Positions 4,810 to 6,227 of a DNA stretch of 6,227 nucleotides are shown piece by piece. The notes beneath the pieces were generated by a model, which ran no database searches, was not told where the DNA came from, and was given only the letters and a program-made list of their open reading frames with translations. Source of the stretch: Treponema sp. (GTDB lineage: Bacteria; Spirochaetota; Spirochaetia; Treponematales; Breznakiellaceae). The translations under genes were made by a program, and so were the position numbers. Every line of letters begins with the position of its first letter. Position 1 is the first letter of the stretch. The stretch covers positions 1 through 6,227 of the forward strand of contig JAISOQ010000145.1 of NCBI GenBank assembly GCA_031275515.1. Direction: 5' to 3'.

Positions 4810-5923
4810 GGCTCGTTTCACGCTCTGCAGCGCTCTTCTTTTATTTGTTCCCTTTTTGGCCGGGGTTAAAGGAGAAGAAACCCAATCTCCGGGATCGGTT
4901 GATTTTTTCCCCGTCCTTTCTCTGTACGGAACGGTCCTGGAGGGAGAAGTCTCCTGGCGTCCGGACTGGCCCCTTTCCATACCGCCCGACGCCTTTTCTT
5001 TTCCTTCCCACGGCGCTTTGGCCCTTACTCTCATCAGGGACAGGGGAGACCCGGCGGAACTACCGGCGGAATTACTGACGGTCAGATGGAACGGCGACGG
5101 GCTTCTTTCGGAGTTTCCCTTGTTCAGGGACGACAGCTTTTTTCAGGTCCAAACCCGGTTCGGGCGCGGCGGCCTTATCCGGGGTTTCTCCATAAGCTCG
5201 GAAACATCGGCGCCTGAGACAGCCTGGGATATTCTTATTGTCGAATACGAAGAGGGCTTTCCGTCCCTCGTTAAGGTAACCCAGGGGGAAACCTTGTATT
5301 TTACGCTCATCGAATACGAGACTTTTAGGGCTACGGAGATCTGGTACAATCAGGAAGGGAACGCCCTGGCTGTTTTCTCATACCAGTATGAAGCGCCGGG
5401 AGGCCGTATCCTGCGTTTTATGCGAACAGACTTATTGAGTGGAGAGGAGTCCGCCGAGGCGTACCACTACGACAGCATGGGAAACATATCTGGAATTGCC
5501 GCTTCCTCCGGGGAATACGCCGCCTTATATGTTGGAAAAGGCAAGCCCCGGTATTGGGAGCGGACGGTTTTCCGGGAGGCCCTCCCTCAGGAGCCTGCGC
5601 AGTCTGCGGCCTTGGCGGATGCTTTGCCGGAAGCGCCGGATTCATTTGGAGCGGCAGGCTTCAGCCGGTTTTCCTTCCAATGGAATGAAGAGGGGCTGTT
5701 GGTCCGTCTTACCGGTAATTTCCAGGGGGAGGCCGGTCACGTTTCCGATGGCGGGGCCGGAAATGGGGATGTGATGGAAACAGATGTCCGGTACGAGTAC
5801 ATCCGGGATGAACAGGGCGCCTGGATCGAGCGCCGGGATACCCCCATGATCCGCCGTTCCGGTTTTCTTGTCCCTGGTCCGGTGGAACGGTTTTTTCGCC
5901 GTATCGAATATCCGGCGCCTTGA
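4808..5923 (+). CDS. Secreted protein of unknown function with YD-like strands
   Basis: 371 aa. Not recognised as a named family. The N-terminus is a signal peptide (Arg3, hydrophobic core about residues 5-19, likely cleavage around residues 19-22). There is no Cys at a lipobox position, so it is probably periplasmic or secreted. The rest is rich in aromatic and acidic residues with alternating strand-like segments, for example YHYDSMGNISGI (219-230), FQWNEEGLLVRL (290-301) and YEYIRDEQGAWIER (329-342). These resemble single YD/RHS-like beta hairpins without a full repeat array. It begins 24 nt after lplA with no visible terminator between, so it may share that transcript. The Shine-Dalgarno sequence is poor (AGGA at 4791-4794, 13 nt from ATG). 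Any functional tie to lipoate metabolism is unproven. Confidence 0.75.
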   Translation: MARFTLCSALLLFVPFLAGVKGEETQSPGSVDFFPVLSLYGTVLEGEVSWRPDWPLSIPPDAFSFPSHGALALTLIRDRGDPAELPAELLTVRWNGDGLLSEFPLFRDDSFFQVQTRFGRGGLIRGFSISSETSAPETAWDILIVEYEEGFPSLVKVTQGETLYFTLIEYETFRATEIWYNQEGNALAVFSYQYEAPGGRILRFMRTDLLSGEESAEAYHYDSMGNISGIAASSGEYAALYVGKGKPRYWERTVFREALPQEPAQSAALADALPEAPDSFGAAGFSRFSFQWNEEGLLVRLTGNFQGEAGHVSDGGAGNGDVMETDVRYEYIRDEQGAWIERRDTPMIRRSGFLVPGPVERFFRRIEYPAP

Positions 5924-5937
5924 CGACCCCAGGGTCG
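5924..5937 (+). other. Small GC-rich inverted repeat after the secreted protein gene
   Basis: CGACCCCAGGGTCG directly after the stop codon can form a 5-bp stem with a 4-nt loop. It has no T run, so it is not a convincing intrinsic terminator. Confidence 0.3.
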
Positions 5938-5988
5938 ATATCCGGTTCGTGATGACTGGGCAAATTTTTCGTATTGGAGCGTATAAAA

Positions 5989-6227
5989 ATGGAGCCGTCC
6001 AAAGATTGGAAGGAGGCGAAATATGAGGAAACCTTACAGGAAGAACTGCGGGGCCTCAAACGCCGCAGGGAAGCGGATCCCGGGTGTACCGCAGAGGATT
6101 TGGAGGGAACCCTTAAACACCTTTACCACATGGACGGGGCCGACTGGCTTGGCCGGGGACAGGTCCAGGACATCACGCTGTCCGCCACCATCGCCGCCTA
6201 CGAGCTTTTTATTTCGGAGTGGAAAGG
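5989..6227 (+). CDS. Small conserved-looking soluble protein of unknown function (cut by right window edge)
   Basis: Starts at ATG 5989 with GGAG at 5976-5979, 9 nt upstream, and stays open for 79 codons to the edge. The visible part is hydrophilic and mainly helical in character: MEPSKDWKEAKYEETLQEEL, a charged KRRREAD segment, then DLEGTLKHLYHMDGADW and a final helix containing ITLSATIAAYELFISEWK. There is no signal peptide or membrane segment, so it is probably cytosolic. I do not recognise a named domain. Codon use and amino-acid balance look like a real gene. It lies 65 nt behind the secreted protein gene on the same strand. Confidence 0.7.
   Translation, partial: MEPSKDWKEAKYEETLQEELRGLKRRREADPGCTAEDLEGTLKHLYHMDGADWLGRGQVQDITLSATIAAYELFISEWK

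Noticed and set aside
6011..6227. Second open frame from ATG 6023 with a strong AGGAGG at 6011-6016
   Set aside because: Despite the good site and open frame to the edge, the product is Arg/Pro/Thr-rich and unlike a folded protein, and it overlaps the better-looking frame from 5989. The AGGAGG is explained by Lys-Glu-Ala codons. It remains a minor possibility.

Overview
The window most likely comes from a treponeme or close relative (Spirochaetota), of the moderate-GC kind found in termite guts. This is inferred from the style of the proteins: an RlpA-like/SPOR protein with a TGRIP variant of the DPBB signature, secreted proteins with YD-like strands, and frequent GG-rich codons. No rRNA or other phylogenetic marker is present, so the placement is moderate confidence only.

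Layout. (1) Positions 1-409, minus strand: the N-terminal part of an IS630-family transposase that runs off the left edge and has no normal in-frame start codon. (2) Positions 497-665: a compact non-coding element of 153 bp with imperfect 24-bp terminal inverted repeats and a perfect 8-bp target duplication (ACTCTTTT). It is a MITE-like insertion just upstream of the transposase. (3) Positions 666-962: no gene seen. It holds a plausible sigma70-type promoter and two tandem copies of a ~20-bp motif ahead of the next gene. (4) Positions 963-2612: a secreted protein with a degenerate RlpA-type double-psi beta-barrel, a long Pro/Ala/Val/Gln-rich repetitive linker and a C-terminal SPOR domain. A strong intrinsic terminator follows it. 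(5) Positions 2786-4783: a lipoate cassette, lipA (lipoyl synthase), a stand-alone lipoate-ligase C-terminal domain (LplB-like) and the catalytic lipoate-protein ligase (LplA-like). The three genes are linked by 11-nt and 4-nt overlaps. (6) Positions 4808-5923: a secreted protein of unknown function 24 nt behind lplA. (7) Position 5989 to the right edge: the start of a small acidic soluble protein of unknown function, cut by the window end.

The lip genes should act together. The split LplA/LplB ligase charges apo-proteins (pyruvate or other 2-oxoacid dehydrogenase E2, or glycine cleavage H protein) with lipoate or octanoate, and LipA can insert sulfur into the octanoyl group. No LipB is present in the window. 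The most unusual items are the MITE with its exact 8-bp duplication, the two-gene lipoate ligase sitting with lipA, the tandem repeat downstream of the predicted promoter at 811-839, and the apparently catalytically degenerate RlpA-like domain.
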